From Paracoccus sp. S1E-3 (GTDB lineage: Bacteria; Pseudomonadota; Alphaproteobacteria; Rhodobacterales; Rhodobacteraceae): a DNA stretch of 64,000 nt. Positions 1-11,015 of the stretch are shown in pieces. A program made the position numbers and the translations under genes. The stretch covers positions 434,001 through 498,000 of the forward strand of contig NZ_JACEMU010000016.1 of assembly GCF_013868135.1 (NCBI RefSeq), written 5' to 3'. The notes beneath the pieces are model-generated. The model saw nothing but the letters and a program-made list of their open reading frames with translations, had not been told where the DNA came from and did no database searches. How positions within the stretch are numbered: the stretch's first letter is position 1; the number at the start of each line of letters is the position of its first letter.

Positions 1-368
1 GCGACGGCGATGCGGCGGCGATGGAACAGCTGGCGGCCCGCGCCGGACTGACGGATCTGGACCGCCCGGTGGCGAAGGTCGATTACGGAACCGCCCGGCG
101 GCTGGATCTGGCGCTGGCGCTGGCGGGCAATCCGCGCCTGTTGCTTCTGGACGAACCGGCATCCGGCATCGGTCCCGGCGGGGCGGTCGATCTGCACGCG
201 CTGATCGCAGCTCTGCCCCGCGACCTGACGCTGGTGGTGATCGAACACGACCTCGATCTGGCCTTCGCCATCGCCGACCGCATCGCCATCATGGATCGCG
301 GCCGCATCGTCTTCGACGGCGCGCCCGAGGCCGCCCGGCCTGCACTGAAAGCGACCTATGACGTTTGA
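1..368 (+). CDS. livG: Branched-chain amino acid ABC transporter ATP-binding protein, LivG type (C-terminal part)
   Basis: Only the C-terminal ~120 residues are inside the window; the frame is open from base 3, so the gene starts upstream. Visible are a Walker B block (LLLLDEPASGIGP), the switch histidine (VVIEHDLDL) and a regulatory tail typical of LivG/BraF. The Walker A and most of the signature region lie outside. Such a subunit would power import of branched-chain amino acids or related amides, together with LivF, two permeases and a binding protein. Its stop codon lies inside the next gene, so it is the upstream partner in a tight operon. Exact substrate cannot be told from this fragment. 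Confidence 0.85.
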   Translation, partial: DGDAAAMEQLAARAGLTDLDRPVAKVDYGTARRLDLALALAGNPRLLLLDEPASGIGPGGAVDLHALIAALPRDLTLVVIEHDLDLAFAIADRIAIMDRGRIVFDGAPEAARPALKATYDV

Positions 369-1053
369 GATCCAACATCTGACCGCTTTTTACGGCAAGG
401 TGCAGGCGCTGCACGGCCTGTCCCTGCGGGTCGAGCCCGCGCAGGTCCACGCCCTGCTGGGCCGCAACGGCGCCGGGAAGTCGGCGCTTCTGGCGCGAAT
501 CATGGGGCTTCTGCCCGCCGCACAGGGCCGCATCAGCTGGGACGGGCAGGACATCACCCATTGGCCGACCCCGCGTGTCGCCCGCGCCGGCATCGCCCTG
601 GTCCCCGAGACGCGTGACATCTTCGCCAGCCTGACCGTCCGCGAGAACCTTACCCTCGCCGGGCGCATCGGGCGGGGCGACTGGACCATCGGGCGGGTGG
701 CGGCGCTGTTCCCGAACCTGTCGCCCCGGCTGGCGACCCCGGCCGGGATGCTGTCAGGGGGAGAGCAGCAGATGCTGGCGATCGGGCGCGCGCTGATGAC
801 CTCGCCGCGTCTGCTGTTGCTGGACGAACCGACCGAGGGGCTGGCCGCGCCGATGGTCGCAACCCTGCAGACGGCGCTGGCATCGCTGAAGGCGGCGGGG
901 CTGGCGATCCTGCTGGTCGAACAGAACACCCGCTTCGCCCTGGCGCTGGCGGATCGGGTGACGCTGATCTCGCGCGGGGCGACGGTCTGGACCGGCAGCC
1001 CGGACGATTTCGCCGATGCGCAGGCGGTGCGCGCGCGTTATCTCGGGGCGTGA
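358..1053 (+). CDS. livF: Branched-chain amino acid ABC transporter ATP-binding protein, LivF type
   Basis: A 231-residue cytoplasmic ATPase of the usual LivF length. Walker A (GRNGAGKS) is near residues 35-42, the ABC signature (LSGGEQQML) near 132 and Walker B (LLLLDEPTEG) near 151, followed by the switch histidine replaced by Gln (LLVEQN), which is normal for LivF. The ATG overlaps the end of the preceding livG by 11 bases, indicating translational coupling. It should pair with that LivG to drive a HAAT-family importer; the permeases and binding protein must lie upstream of the window. Substrate could also be urea or short-chain amides, which use the same family. Confidence 0.9.
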   Translation: MTFEIQHLTAFYGKVQALHGLSLRVEPAQVHALLGRNGAGKSALLARIMGLLPAAQGRISWDGQDITHWPTPRVARAGIALVPETRDIFASLTVRENLTLAGRIGRGDWTIGRVAALFPNLSPRLATPAGMLSGGEQQMLAIGRALMTSPRLLLLDEPTEGLAAPMVATLQTALASLKAAGLAILLVEQNTRFALALADRVTLISRGATVWTGSPDDFADAQAVRARYLGA

Positions 1054-1122
1054 CCTGCGCATTCGCACTTTCGAAAGCCAAGTCGCGGACCTATATCGGC
1101 AATTCAGCAACGGAGTCTCCTG

Positions 1123-2142
<1,020 letters not shown>

Positions 2143-2145
<3 letters not shown>

Positions 2146-2200
2146 CGCCGCCGGGGGCACCGCCCCCGGACCCCCGGGATATTTGGACCAGAATGAAGGA
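2143..2200 (+). repeat. GC-rich hairpin plus 'gatatttgg' repeat element, probable terminator (copy 1)
   Basis: Directly after the Asd-like stop codon, arms CCGGGGGC (2151-2158) and GCCCCCGG (2162-2169) form a strong hairpin. It is followed by a CCCCCGGGATATTTGGACC core and an A/G-rich tail. A second copy lies in the opposite orientation at 18322-18373. I recall similar elements being common in Rhodobacterales genomes next to gene ends, so a terminator/REP-like role is likely. There is no long U-tract directly after the stem. Confidence 0.6.
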
Positions 2201-2211
2201 GGGCTGCGGGA

Positions 2212-2925
2212 TCAGTCCTCTTTTTTCGTCTCGGCCGCTTCGGCGGGGATGTCCTGTGCCGGGGTGTCTTCGGGCGTGTCGTCGGACGTGTCGTCGCTGT
2301 TGGCCAGTTTGCGCATAGCGGCGCGGAAGCGGTCGACCGGCGTATTCGCAAGAGTTGCGGCGTCCTCATCCGGGTGCTGCGACAGGTATTCCGCGATCAG
2401 CCGGTGGCCGAGACCGTAGCCCGACCAGCGGCGGACCTTCCCCTTGCCGAAGAACCATTCGGCGTGGTCATAGGCCAGCCGCGCCCATTCGTTCATCGCC
2501 CGCCGCGTGAGCCCGTCCGAGGGCGCGACCGCGTCCCATGGGTCCGGCTTGCCGCCCAGCACCTGCAGGACGAAATGCCCGGCGAGGCCCTCGCTGACAA
2601 GCGCCTCGCCCAAGGTCTTGCCATAGCCGGGGCCGTCCCAGCGGATCAGGTGATGGAGTTCGTGGACGAGGGTGCGGATGAAGGGCTCGGGCGCGAAACG
2701 GGCGGGGTCGAGGGTGATCTGGATCTGGCCCGGCGCCGGTGCGCAGCCGCCGATGCCCCAGCCGGTCATGACATCCTTGCCGTCACGCACTACGAGGTCG
2801 AAACGGGGCAGCGCAGCATGTTCCTCGGCCGCCGCGACGGCCTCGCGGGCTGCGGCGCGAAGCTCGGGTATGACGCGGGTGAGATTGTTGCGCGAATTCA
2901 GGTAGTGGATGTTGAAGATCGACAT
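2212..2925 (-). CDS. DUF2268-like putative zinc metallopeptidase
   Basis: 237 residues. HELHH (residues ~88-92, inside LVHELHHLIRW) followed by a downstream acidic pair in GEALVSEGLAGHF gives a zincin-type HExxH...E active site as in DUF2268 putative Zn-dependent proteases. The C-terminus is low-complexity and acidic/threonine-rich (DDTSDDTPEDTPAQ), probably disordered. No signal peptide or membrane segment is seen, so it is likely cytoplasmic. Substrate unknown. It is convergent with the Asd-like gene and stands alone. Start chosen at MSIFNIHYLN, the usual beginning of this family. Confidence 0.7.
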   Translation of the reverse strand: MSIFNIHYLNSRNNLTRVIPELRAAAREAVAAAEEHAALPRFDLVVRDGKDVMTGWGIGGCAPAPGQIQITLDPARFAPEPFIRTLVHELHHLIRWDGPGYGKTLGEALVSEGLAGHFVLQVLGGKPDPWDAVAPSDGLTRRAMNEWARLAYDHAEWFFGKGKVRRWSGYGLGHRLIAEYLSQHPDEDAATLANTPVDRFRAAMRKLANSDDTSDDTPEDTPAQDIPAEAAETKKED

Positions 2926-3114
2926 GGCGCCCGGCTGCGGTTTGGACAGGACGAAAGGTTAGGCCAAACCGCCGCGCGACGCCAGAAGTGCGGGCGCCCA
3001 TCTGCGCGACATCAGCGCGTCAGGCGGGATGGCGCCTGCCGCGTCAAGCCCCCGGCTGGATGCACCGCCGCGATCTGCGCCGGCGGACCAAGCTTCGGCT
3101 TCAACCGGAGCCGG

Positions 3115-4047
3115 TCAGCGGGTGAACTGATAGGTCGCCGGGACATAGCGAAACGAATTTTCGCCATTCGGCGCGATGAACCCGAGGGCCGGGAAAGGCA
3201 TGTGATAGCCGATGAAGGGCAGCCGTTCTTCGGCCAGCCGGGCCAGAACCTTGGCGCGCGCCTCGGCCCCCTTGACCTTGTCGATGTCGAAGCGGACCTG
3301 CCAGTCCGGGCGTTCGACCGAATAGACATAGTGGCTGAAGCTGTCCCCGGTGATCAGCAGCTTCTGCCCCTCACTGTCCAGCAGATAGGTGGTATGGCCT
3401 GGGGTGTGGCCGTAAGCGCCCTCGGCGGTGATGCCGGGCACGATCTCCTCGCCGTCATCGGTCTGGCGCGCCCCATCGAGCAGCGGCACCACATTCGCGG
3501 TATAGGCATCGCCGGGGTTGGCGGCCCAGTAGTCATTTTCCAGCCGGGGGACGATCAGCTGCGCATTGGGATAGGCGGGCGCGCCGTCCGCCATCAGACC
3601 GCGGACATGGTCGCCATGCATATGGGTCAGCACGACATGGGTGATGTCTTCGGGCATGACCCCGACCGCCGCCATGGACGCGCCGATGTTCGCCGCGTTG
3701 TCGCCGGCATCGAACAGCACAAGCGCTTCGGGCGTTCTGACCAGCGTCGGTGTATAGCCGCTGCCGGTGCGGTCGTTCGGGATGAAGTTCTGTGCGCTCA
3801 CCTGTTCAAATTCGGCCGGATCGGCGTTGAGGCCAAAGGTCTGGATCGGGTCCGGCATGTCGCCGGTGCCCCCCAGCAAGGTCGTCACCTCGAAACTCCC
3901 GAGGCGGATCTGATTGGCACGCCCCGCGAAGGCGGCAGCGGGGGCGGCGTCCTGCGCCTGCGCCATGCGCGCCGCCGGCACGGTCAGCAGCAAGGGCAGC
4001 GCGCCCACGGCAAGGGCGCCGCGGCGGTTGAATCTGGCTTTGAACAT
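3115..4047 (-). CDS. Exported MBL-fold metallo-hydrolase (Tat signal)
   Basis: About 310 residues. The N-terminus carries a twin-arginine motif (FNRRGALAV), a hydrophobic stretch and an AQA-type cleavage site, so export by Tat is expected. The metallo-beta-lactamase fold is shown by the dinuclear zinc motif THMHGDH (~residues 141-147), a later GHTPGHT histidine and a GDSF aspartate. The reaction is unknown; relatives include lactonases and other hydrolases. The ATG at 4047 has GGGA about 9 bases upstream; an in-frame ATG at 4056 is too close to it. It is transcribed away from ftsK, with a palindrome in the gap upstream. Confidence 0.8.
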   Translation of the reverse strand: MFKARFNRRGALAVGALPLLLTVPAARMAQAQDAAPAAAFAGRANQIRLGSFEVTTLLGGTGDMPDPIQTFGLNADPAEFEQVSAQNFIPNDRTGSGYTPTLVRTPEALVLFDAGDNAANIGASMAAVGVMPEDITHVVLTHMHGDHVRGLMADGAPAYPNAQLIVPRLENDYWAANPGDAYTANVVPLLDGARQTDDGEEIVPGITAEGAYGHTPGHTTYLLDSEGQKLLITGDSFSHYVYSVERPDWQVRFDIDKVKGAEARAKVLARLAEERLPFIGYHMPFPALGFIAPNGENSFRYVPATYQFTR

Positions 4048-4145
4048 CTCAGGCATTCCCTATGCTAATTCTCGGGATTTCAGCCTGTGATTGATCGGCG
4101 CTTCTGTCCAGAACCAATGGGCCACCTGCTTCTGGACCTGCGCTT

Positions 4146-4168
4146 TTGTGATCTGCACGTGATCACAA
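4146..4168. promoter_or_regulatory. Palindrome upstream of the MBL-fold gene, candidate operator
   Basis: TTGTGATC (4146-4153) and GATCACAA (4161-4168) form a perfect 8-bp inverted repeat with a 7-base spacer, about 100 bases upstream of the MBL-fold start and 40 bases past the ftsK stop. No U-run follows on either strand, which argues for a protein-binding site rather than a terminator. The regulator is unknown. Confidence 0.4.
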
Positions 4169-4208
4169 GACTGTCGCATTTCCCGTGGCTTATGCCATTG
4201 CCGGGGAC

Positions 4209-6827
4209 CTAGATCTCCGGCACCAGCACCTCGCGTTTGCCGACATGGTTGGCGCTGCTGACCACGCCCTGTTCCTCCATCATCTCGACGATGCGGGCGG
4301 CCTTGTTATAGCCGATGGCCAGCTTGCGCTGGATATAGCTGGTCGAGCATTTGCGGTCCTTGGCGACGATCATCACCGCCTGATCGTAGAGCGCGTCGTC
4401 GCCATCGGCCGAATTGCCAAGCCCCAGCACCGCATTGATGTCGGAGGCCACATCGTCTTCCGGCCCGTCGACCACGCCCGATTTGTAGCTGGGCGGCCCG
4501 AAGGATTTCAGGTGGTTTACGACTTCCTCGACTTCCTCATCCGACACGAACGGTCCGTGGACGCGGGTGATGCGCGAGCCGCCGGCCATATACAGCATGT
4601 CGCCCTGACCCAGCAGCTGTTCGGCCCCCTGTTCACCCAGGATGGTCCGGCTGTCGATCTTCGAAGTCACCTGGAAGGAAATCCGGGTCGGGAAGTTCGC
4701 CTTGATGGTGCCGGTGATCACATCGACCGAGGGACGCTGCGTCGCCATGATCAGGTGGATGCCCGAGGCCCGCGCCATCTGCGCGAGACGCTGGATGCAG
4801 GCCTCGATTTCCTTGCCGGCGACCATCATCAGGTCGGCCATCTCGTCGACGATCACCACGATATAGGGGAAGGTCTCGGGCTGGAATTCCTCGGTCTCGA
4901 AGACGGGTTCGCCGGTATCCTCGTCAAAACCGGTCTGGACGGTGCGCTTGAACAACTCGGACCGGGCGAGCGCCTCGCGGACGCGGCCGTTATAGCCCTC
5001 GATGTTGCGGACGCCCATCTTGGACATCTTGCGATAACGCTCCTCCATCTCGGCCACGACCCATTTCAGCGCCACCACGGCCTTCTTGGGGTCGGTCACG
5101 ACCGGCGACAGCAGATGCGGGATGCCGTCATAGACCGACAGTTCCAGCATCTTCGGGTCGATCATGATGAGCCGGCATTCCTCGGGCGTCAGCTTGTAGA
5201 GCAGCGACAGGATCATGGTGTTGATCGCCACCGATTTGCCCGAGCCGGTCGTCCCCGCGATCAGCAGGTGGGGCATCTTGGCAAGGTTCGACACGACCGG
5301 GCCGCCGCCGATATCCTTGCCGAGCGCGAGCGGCAGTGGGTAGGAGGCATCGCCATAAGATTTCGCCGACAGGATCTCGCGCAGCAGCACCTTTTCGCGG
5401 CGGGCGTTCGGCAGTTCGATCCCGATCACGGTGCGGCCCGGCACGGTCGAGACACGCGCCGACAGCGCCGACATCGAGCGCGCGATGTCGTCCGACAGGC
5501 CGATCACGCGGGACGCCTTCAGGCCCGGCGCGGGTTCCAGTTCATAAAGCGTCACGACCGGGCCGGGATGAACCGCGGTGATCTGGCCCTTGACGCCGTA
5601 ATCGTCCAGCACCGCCTCCAGCATGCGGGCGTTTTCGGCCAGGGCTTCGCTGGACAGTTGGTGGCGTTCGATGGTCGCGGCGGCGGTCAACAGGGACAGC
5701 GGCGGGCATTCGTAATCGCTGACGTTTTCGTCGAAGCGCAACGCCGGTTGCGCCTCGGCGCGGGCCTGACGCGAGGGCGCGGCGGGCTTGGGCGGAGCGA
5801 CCACCACGCGCGCGGTGTCGGCCCCGAAAGGATGGGGATCGGCGGGTTCGATCAGCTCGTCCTCGTCCTCCGGGCCAAGCTCGAATTCCTGATGATTGGC
5901 ATTCAGCCGCTGCGTGACCGAAGCCAGCAAGCTGCCGCCGCGTTTTGTGATCACATCGCTGATCCGGGCCGAGACCTCGTCGGCCGAGGGAGCGGTCGCG
6001 TCATGGGCTTCGGGCTCGACCAGTTCGGAATCCTGGTCCCAATCCTCGGCCGGGCGACGCCGGAACAACCGGCGCGGGGCGCCAGGCTCCTCGGCCGCCC
6101 GTTCGGCCGCCTCCCCGCGATGGGCGCGGCGCTCGGCGGCGCGGGCCTTCAGCCCCTGCGCGGCGCCGACGGCCCCCAGTGCGCTGCGGCCCATCAGGCG
6201 CAGCGCAATATCATAGGCGGTGACCAGCCCGGCCCAAAGCCAGCGGCCCAGACGGCGCCCCTCGGCCAGATCGAAGCCCAGCACGAAGCCATAGAACGCA
6301 ATCGCCCCCGCGGCCATCAGCAGCGCGCCCAGCTTCAGCGACGCTGCCGGACCGAAGGGCAGCAGCGTCATCAGCCCGCCCATCATCATGTCGCCGAAAT
6401 GGCCGCCAAGGCCGAAGCTTTCCTGCCAGCCGGCCGGCGGCACCAGCGACGCGCAATAGACTGATCCCAGCGCCACGGCGATGGGCAGGAAGACGGCGCG
6501 CATCACCCGCTCCTCGCCCCGGTGCAGCATCAGGCGCAGGCCCCAGACGCTGGCGCCCAACACCAGCCCCCAGGCACCATAGCCCGCGATCATCATCAGG
6601 GGCGCGGCCAGATAGGCCCCGAAGCGGCCCAGCAGGTTCACCGGCGGCTGATCGGTCGCGGCCAGAAAGCTGGGATCGTCGGGCGACCAGCTGTATAGCA
6701 GCGCCGCCAGCAGCACCGACAGCAGCACCAGCCCGGCCCCAAGCAGTTCCTTGCCGCGCCGTTCCAGCGCCGCCTGGGTGTTCTGGTCAAACAGCGGATC
6801 GCGTTGTTTCGCCTGCCAGCTGGCCAT
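4209..6827 (-). CDS. ftsK: DNA translocase FtsK
   Basis: 872 residues. The N-terminal ~200 residues contain four hydrophobic segments that anchor FtsK at the septum. A charged linker (~225-365) follows, then the RecA-like motor with Walker A GTTGSGKS (~525-532) and Walker [12 protein letters not shown] (~656), and a C-terminal winged-helix gamma domain ([18 protein letters not shown]) that reads polarity sequences. It pumps chromosome ends through the closing septum and activates XerCD at dif. The frame is open further upstream into the aminotransferase gene. The ATG at 6827 is preferred because a GGGGGCAGG ribosome site lies just before it and the protein begins there in typical fashion. It lies 11 bases after the DapC-like gene, probably in one transcript. 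Confidence 0.95.
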   Translation of the reverse strand: MASWQAKQRDPLFDQNTQAALERRGKELLGAGLVLLSVLLAALLYSWSPDDPSFLAATDQPPVNLLGRFGAYLAAPLMMIAGYGAWGLVLGASVWGLRLMLHRGEERVMRAVFLPIAVALGSVYCASLVPPAGWQESFGLGGHFGDMMMGGLMTLLPFGPAASLKLGALLMAAGAIAFYGFVLGFDLAEGRRLGRWLWAGLVTAYDIALRLMGRSALGAVGAAQGLKARAAERRAHRGEAAERAAEEPGAPRRLFRRRPAEDWDQDSELVEPEAHDATAPSADEVSARISDVITKRGGSLLASVTQRLNANHQEFELGPEDEDELIEPADPHPFGADTARVVVAPPKPAAPSRQARAEAQPALRFDENVSDYECPPLSLLTAAATIERHQLSSEALAENARMLEAVLDDYGVKGQITAVHPGPVVTLYELEPAPGLKASRVIGLSDDIARSMSALSARVSTVPGRTVIGIELPNARREKVLLREILSAKSYGDASYPLPLALGKDIGGGPVVSNLAKMPHLLIAGTTGSGKSVAINTMILSLLYKLTPEECRLIMIDPKMLELSVYDGIPHLLSPVVTDPKKAVVALKWVVAEMEERYRKMSKMGVRNIEGYNGRVREALARSELFKRTVQTGFDEDTGEPVFETEEFQPETFPYIVVIVDEMADLMMVAGKEIEACIQRLAQMARASGIHLIMATQRPSVDVITGTIKANFPTRISFQVTSKIDSRTILGEQGAEQLLGQGDMLYMAGGSRITRVHGPFVSDEEVEEVVNHLKSFGPPSYKSGVVDGPEDDVASDINAVLGLGNSADGDDALYDQAVMIVAKDRKCSTSYIQRKLAIGYNKAARIVEMMEEQGVVSSANHVGKREVLVPEI

Positions 6828-6838
6828 GCGCCTGCCCC

Positions 6839-8011
6839 CTAGTAGATAGTCTGCCGCAGGCGGTTCAGCGCCTGCTCGGTTTCGTCTTCGCCGGCCACCA
6901 ACGCCACGCGGATATAGTCCCGGCCCGGATTGAAGCCGTCCACCTCGCGCGACAGATAGGCGCCCGGCAGCACCTGAATGCCGGCATCGCGCCACAGGAT
7001 CGTGGCGGCTTTTTCGCCATCGTCAACCGGCAGCCACAGGAAAAACCCGCCCGCAGGCCCCTGATAGCCGGGGACATTTCCCAGCACCCGGTCGGCAATG
7101 GCGTATTTGCGCAGATACAGCGCGCGGTTTTCGGTCACATGGCCTTCATCCGCCCAGGCCGCCGCGCTGACGGCTTGCGCGGGCAGCGACAGCGGCGCGC
7201 CGGAATAGCTGCGCAAACGGCGCAGGGCGGCGATATTGTCGCGGCTGCCGGCCGCGAAGCCTGACCGCAGACCGGGCAGGTTCGAGCGTTTCGACAGCGA
7301 GTTGAACATCACCACCCGGTCGGCCAGCCCCATGCGCGTGGCCACGGCCAGGGCGCCGGGCGGCGGGGCGTCGCGATAGATCTCGGAATAGCATTCATCG
7401 GCGAAGATCAGGAAATCGTGCCGGTCCGCCAGCGCGATCAGCTGTTCCAGATAATCCCCGTCGGCGATCGAGCCCTGCGGGTTGGCCGGCGAGCAGATAT
7501 AGGCGAGCGCGGTGCGGTCCAGCGTCGCGGCGTCAAGCCCGGCATAATCGGGCAGGTGTCCGGTTTCCGCCGTCGCCGGCACGAAGACCGGATCGGCACC
7601 CACGGCGGCGGCGGCCACGGCATAGACCTGATAGAACGGATTTGGGATCAGAATCGCCGGGCGGGCGCCGTTCTTCTGTTCCGGGCACAGGGCGAGCGCG
7701 GCGTTGAACAGGCCCTCGCGGGTGCCGTTCAGGCTGGTAATGCGGTCGGGCGCGACCTCAAGCCCGTGGCGGCGGCCGATCCAGTCGGAGATTGCGCCCA
7801 GCAGCGCGGGGGTGCCCTCGTTCGGGGGGTATCTGCCGAAATCAGCAATGCTGGCCGCCATGATCGGGGCGACGAAATCGGGGACCGGGTGACGCGGCTC
7901 GCCAATGGTCATGACGATTGGATCGCCGCCGGGCTGGATGCCCGACAGCAACGCGCGCAGGCGCGGGAATGCGTATTCCGGCAGGTTCGAAAACCGCTCG
8001 GGTATTGCCAT
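6839..8011 (-). CDS. PLP-dependent class I/II aminotransferase, DapC-like
   Basis: 390 residues of the fold-type I aminotransferase family. The PLP lysine sits in [15 protein letters not shown], with the upstream [10 protein letters not shown] aspartate/tyrosine and the PNPFYQVY loop. The sequence resembles proteobacterial succinyldiaminopimelate transaminase (DapC, lysine/peptidoglycan precursor synthesis), although other N-succinyl or broad-specificity aminotransferases share these motifs. It is immediately upstream of ftsK on the same strand, a gene pair that would link peptidoglycan precursor supply with cell division (inference). Confidence 0.75.
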   Translation of the reverse strand: MAIPERFSNLPEYAFPRLRALLSGIQPGGDPIVMTIGEPRHPVPDFVAPIMAASIADFGRYPPNEGTPALLGAISDWIGRRHGLEVAPDRITSLNGTREGLFNAALALCPEQKNGARPAILIPNPFYQVYAVAAAAVGADPVFVPATAETGHLPDYAGLDAATLDRTALAYICSPANPQGSIADGDYLEQLIALADRHDFLIFADECYSEIYRDAPPPGALAVATRMGLADRVVMFNSLSKRSNLPGLRSGFAAGSRDNIAALRRLRSYSGAPLSLPAQAVSAAAWADEGHVTENRALYLRKYAIADRVLGNVPGYQGPAGGFFLWLPVDDGEKAATILWRDAGIQVLPGAYLSREVDGFNPGRDYIRVALVAGEDETEQALNRLRQTIY

Positions 8012-8083
8012 GACTGCCTCTCAATCGGGGTCGTGTCGCCCCGTTATGAGGGAAGGTTACAGAAAGCAGGGCCTTGCGTCCAG

Positions 8084-9418
8084 TCAGCTTGAGGCCGAAA
8101 GCGCCGCTTCCATGGCGCGGGCGACACGCAGCAGGTGCCGGTCGGCGCCCGCTATCCCCATCGCCATGATCCCGCAGGCGGGCCGGCCGGTCGGCAGCGT
8201 CACGGCCGGAAGGCCCAGCACATTGCCGATGCGGGTGTTGCGCAGCGCCAGCATGTTCTCGGCCGCGAAGAAATCGGGATCAGACAGCAGCCGTTCGCGA
8301 TCCGGCGGCAGGATGGGCGAGGTGGGCAGGATAACCGCGTCAAAGCCCGCCACCGTCTCGGCCCAGACCTGGCGCAGCCGGTCCAAGGTGATCCAGGCGT
8401 CGACATAATCGGGCGCCGGAACGCTGGCGCCGGCCCGGAATCGGGCAAGGATCGGCGGATACATCGCCTCGGGGTCGGCCTCGATATGATCCTTCCAGGT
8501 GCCATAGGCCTCGGGCGCGAACAGGGCCGGCGACAGCGCCATCGCCTCGGCCACGACCGGAGGGGCGGCGCGGGTGATGCGGGCGCCGGCCCGGTCCAGC
8601 CGGTTCACGGCCTCCTCGAAGGCGGCGACGGGGGCGTCGCGCGCGTCTTCGAAGGGAAGGCCGTCCGGCACCAGCAGGCGCAGCCCGGCGGGCGCGGCAC
8701 CGGTCAGATCGGGCGCACGGGTGCCGGCGATCACGGCCAGCAGTTCGGCGCAGTCCTCGACGCTGCGGGCCAGGGGTCCGGCCACGTCGAATCGCCCGCA
8801 AAGCGGCACCACCCCCCGCATCGGCACCGCGCCGGGCGTGGGCTTGAAGCCGACCAGCCCGTTCCAGGCGGCGGGCAGGCGGATGGAGCCGCCGGTATCC
8901 GACCCGATGGTTGCCGCCGCCAGCCCCAGCGCCACCGACACCGCCGAGCCGGAGCTGGACCCGCCGGGCGCCAGCGCCGGATCGAGCGCATTCGGCGGGG
9001 TGGCGGTGATCGGGTTCACGCCCAGCCCGCTGAAGGCCAGTTCCGTCATGTGGGTCTTGCCCAGACAGGCCAGCCCCGCCGCCGTGGCGTTTTCCAGCAC
9101 CGCCGCATCGCGGTCGGGCGTCCGGCCCGCCAGCAGGGCGGATCCGGCCTCGGTCGGGATGCCGGCGCTGTCGACATTGTCCTTCCAGCTGATCGACACC
9201 CCGTCCAGCAGACCCCGGCGCAGCCCGGCGCGGGCGCGGTCATGGGCGGCAATCGCCTCGGCCCGCGCGCGGTCGGGGGTCAGGCGGGCGAAGATCAGAT
9301 TGCGGTCGGGGTGACGCAAAGCGGCCTCCAGATAGGCCTCGGTCAGGTCTACGGGCGAGACCAGCCCCGCCATGATCCCCCGACCCTGCTCACATGCCGT
9401 TCCGGTCAGCCAATCCAT
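8084..9418 (-). CDS. Amidase signature enzyme
   Basis: 444 residues with the amidase Ser-cisSer-Lys triad: Lys in ISWKDNVD (~79), the GGSSSGS block (~152-158) and SDTGGSIRLP (~173). It hydrolyses an amide to acid and ammonia; the substrate is not evident, and GatA is unlikely because no gatB/gatC neighbours exist. The ATG at 9418 has GGAGG 8 bases upstream; the frame stays open further but the extra residues are low-complexity Arg/Pro. It is divergent from the UbiH-type gene. Confidence 0.8.
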   Translation of the reverse strand: MDWLTGTACEQGRGIMAGLVSPVDLTEAYLEAALRHPDRNLIFARLTPDRARAEAIAAHDRARAGLRRGLLDGVSISWKDNVDSAGIPTEAGSALLAGRTPDRDAAVLENATAAGLACLGKTHMTELAFSGLGVNPITATPPNALDPALAPGGSSSGSAVSVALGLAAATIGSDTGGSIRLPAAWNGLVGFKPTPGAVPMRGVVPLCGRFDVAGPLARSVEDCAELLAVIAGTRAPDLTGAAPAGLRLLVPDGLPFEDARDAPVAAFEEAVNRLDRAGARITRAAPPVVAEAMALSPALFAPEAYGTWKDHIEADPEAMYPPILARFRAGASVPAPDYVDAWITLDRLRQVWAETVAGFDAVILPTSPILPPDRERLLSDPDFFAAENMLALRNTRIGNVLGLPAVTLPTGRPACGIMAMGIAGADRHLLRVARAMEAALSASS

Positions 9419-9525
9419 TCCCCACGCCTCCGAGGTCCCATCTGGAAAGGCTAATCCGCGCCGTGGGGGCCGTCCATCTCTTTTGCCGCATGGACCTGCG
9501 CCGGGGGGGCGCATACACTGACCGG

Positions 9526-10749
9526 ATGGAACATGATTTCGATGTGGTGATCGCGGGCGGCGGCCTGAACGGGCCGGCCCTGGGACTGGCGCTGGCGGAT
9601 GCCGGTCTGCAGGTGGCGGTGGTTGACGCCGCGCCCGCACGCGCACGGGCTGCGGATGCCTTTGACGGGCGCGCATATGCGCTGGCGCTGGCATCGGTGC
9701 GGTTGCTGATGGGCATCGGCCTCTGGCCGGCGCTGGCGGACAGCGCCCAGCCGATCCGCAAGGTTGTCGCCACGCAGGCCCGCAGCACCGGCGAGGCGGG
9801 GCATTTCGGCCTGTTCTTCGACAGCGCCGAGATCGAGGAAGGCGTGCTGGGCCAGATGCTGGAGGACCGCTTCCTGTATCGCGCCCTGCTGGAGGCGATG
9901 CAGTCCCGCCTGACCCACATCCCCGAAACGCAGGTGACCGGGCAGGCCGCCGATCCGGGCGGCGTCACAGCCCGGCTGTCGGATGGCCGCAGCCTGCGCG
10001 CGCGCCTGCTGGTCGGTGCCGACGGCCGCCGCTCGGGCGTGGCGGAACGCGCCGGGATCGCCCGCACCGGCTGGGATTACGGCCAGACCGCGCTGGTTGC
10101 CGCGCTGGATCAACAGATCCCGCACGAGGGAACCGCCCATCAGGTTTTCCTGCCCACCGGCCCGCTGGCGGTGCTGCCTCTGCGGGGGGACCGGTCGTCA
10201 ATCGTGTGGTCGCTTACCCGGCGGCAGGCGCGCGCGATCGCGGCGTTGAGTGATGCGGACTTTCTGGACGTGCTGGCCCCGCATATCGGCAACATCACCG
10301 GCCGGATCGGTCTGGCCGGGCCGCGCTTTTCCTATCCGCTGAACCTGACGCTGGCGCAGGACTACACCGCCGAGCGGGTGGCGCTGATCGGCGATGCCGC
10401 CCATGGCGTCCACCCCATTGCCGGGCAGGGCCTGAATCTCGGGCTGCGCGATGTGGCGGCGCTGGCGGAATGCGTAGTCGAGGCCGCGCGGCTGGGCGAG
10501 GATATCGGCTTTGCCACCACGCTGGACCGTTATCAGGGCTGGCGGCGGTTCGACTCCACCGCGCTGGCGCTGGGAATGGACAGCGTCAACCGGCTGTTTT
10601 CAAATGACAACCCGCTGCTGCGCGCCGCGCGGGACCTCGGGATGGGCGCGGTCAATGCGGTGCCGGCCCTGCGGCGGCGCTTCATGCGGCAGGCGGCCGG
10701 GCTGACCACCCAGCCGATGCCGCGTCTGCTGGCCGGCCGGCCGTTGTAA
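9526..10749 (+). CDS. FAD-dependent ubiquinone-biosynthesis-type hydroxylase (UbiH/UbiF/Coq6 family)
   Basis: 407 residues. An N-terminal Rossmann FAD motif (IAGGGLNGPALGLALADAG), an interior VGADGRRSGV (DG motif) and a second FAD motif, ALIGDAAHGVHPIAGQGLN, define the UbiH/Coq6 class A flavin monooxygenase family. These add hydroxyl groups to the polyprenyl-phenol ring during ubiquinone synthesis. Which ring position it modifies cannot be assigned by sight; alphaproteobacteria use UbiL, UbiM or UbiH variants. The ATG at 9526 directly precedes the FAD motif, and codons upstream belong to the divergent promoter region. Convergent with trm112. Confidence 0.85.
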   Translation: MEHDFDVVIAGGGLNGPALGLALADAGLQVAVVDAAPARARAADAFDGRAYALALASVRLLMGIGLWPALADSAQPIRKVVATQARSTGEAGHFGLFFDSAEIEEGVLGQMLEDRFLYRALLEAMQSRLTHIPETQVTGQAADPGGVTARLSDGRSLRARLLVGADGRRSGVAERAGIARTGWDYGQTALVAALDQQIPHEGTAHQVFLPTGPLAVLPLRGDRSSIVWSLTRRQARAIAALSDADFLDVLAPHIGNITGRIGLAGPRFSYPLNLTLAQDYTAERVALIGDAAHGVHPIAGQGLNLGLRDVAALAECVVEAARLGEDIGFATTLDRYQGWRRFDSTALALGMDSVNRLFSNDNPLLRAARDLGMGAVNAVPALRRRFMRQAAGLTTQPMPRLLAGRPL

Positions 10750-10808
10750 CGCCAGAACCCGCCGGGGCAGTTCGGCAGGTTATCATCGCGATTCAGAAAA
10801 CGGTGCGG

Positions 10809-11015
10809 TCAGTCCGCCTTGATCTGGCGGGCCTCGTCGATCAGCATGATCGGGATGCCGGCGCGGATCGGGAAGGCCAGGCCCGCAGCCTTCGACACCA
10901 GTTCCTGGCGGGCGGCGTCGTAATGCAGCGTGCTGTGGGTCACCGGGCAGACCAGTGCTTCCAGCATGTGGCGGTCGAATTCCGGCGCGGGCCGTTCGGG
11001 GGTTTCGGTCGTCAT
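10809..11015 (-). CDS. Trm112-family (UPF0434) small protein
   Basis: 68 residues of the Trm112/UPF0434 family: [13 protein letters not shown] followed by [16 protein letters not shown]. In other organisms Trm112-like proteins activate methyltransferases; bacterial members are of uncertain role. Only one Cys of the zinc-knuckle type is present (CPVT), as is common in proteobacterial members. The ATG overlaps the stop of the LON-domain gene by 4 bases, so it is translationally coupled at the end of the xthA-cnoX-LON-trm112 run. Confidence 0.85.
   Translation of the reverse strand: MTTETPERPAPEFDRHMLEALVCPVTHSTLHYDAARQELVSKAAGLAFPIRAGIPIMLIDEARQIKAD

Noticed and set aside
4185..6464. 759-codon plus-strand frame opposite ftsK
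   Set aside because: Antisense to a certain FtsK, no recognisable domain, repetitive His/Asp/Gly/Arg composition.
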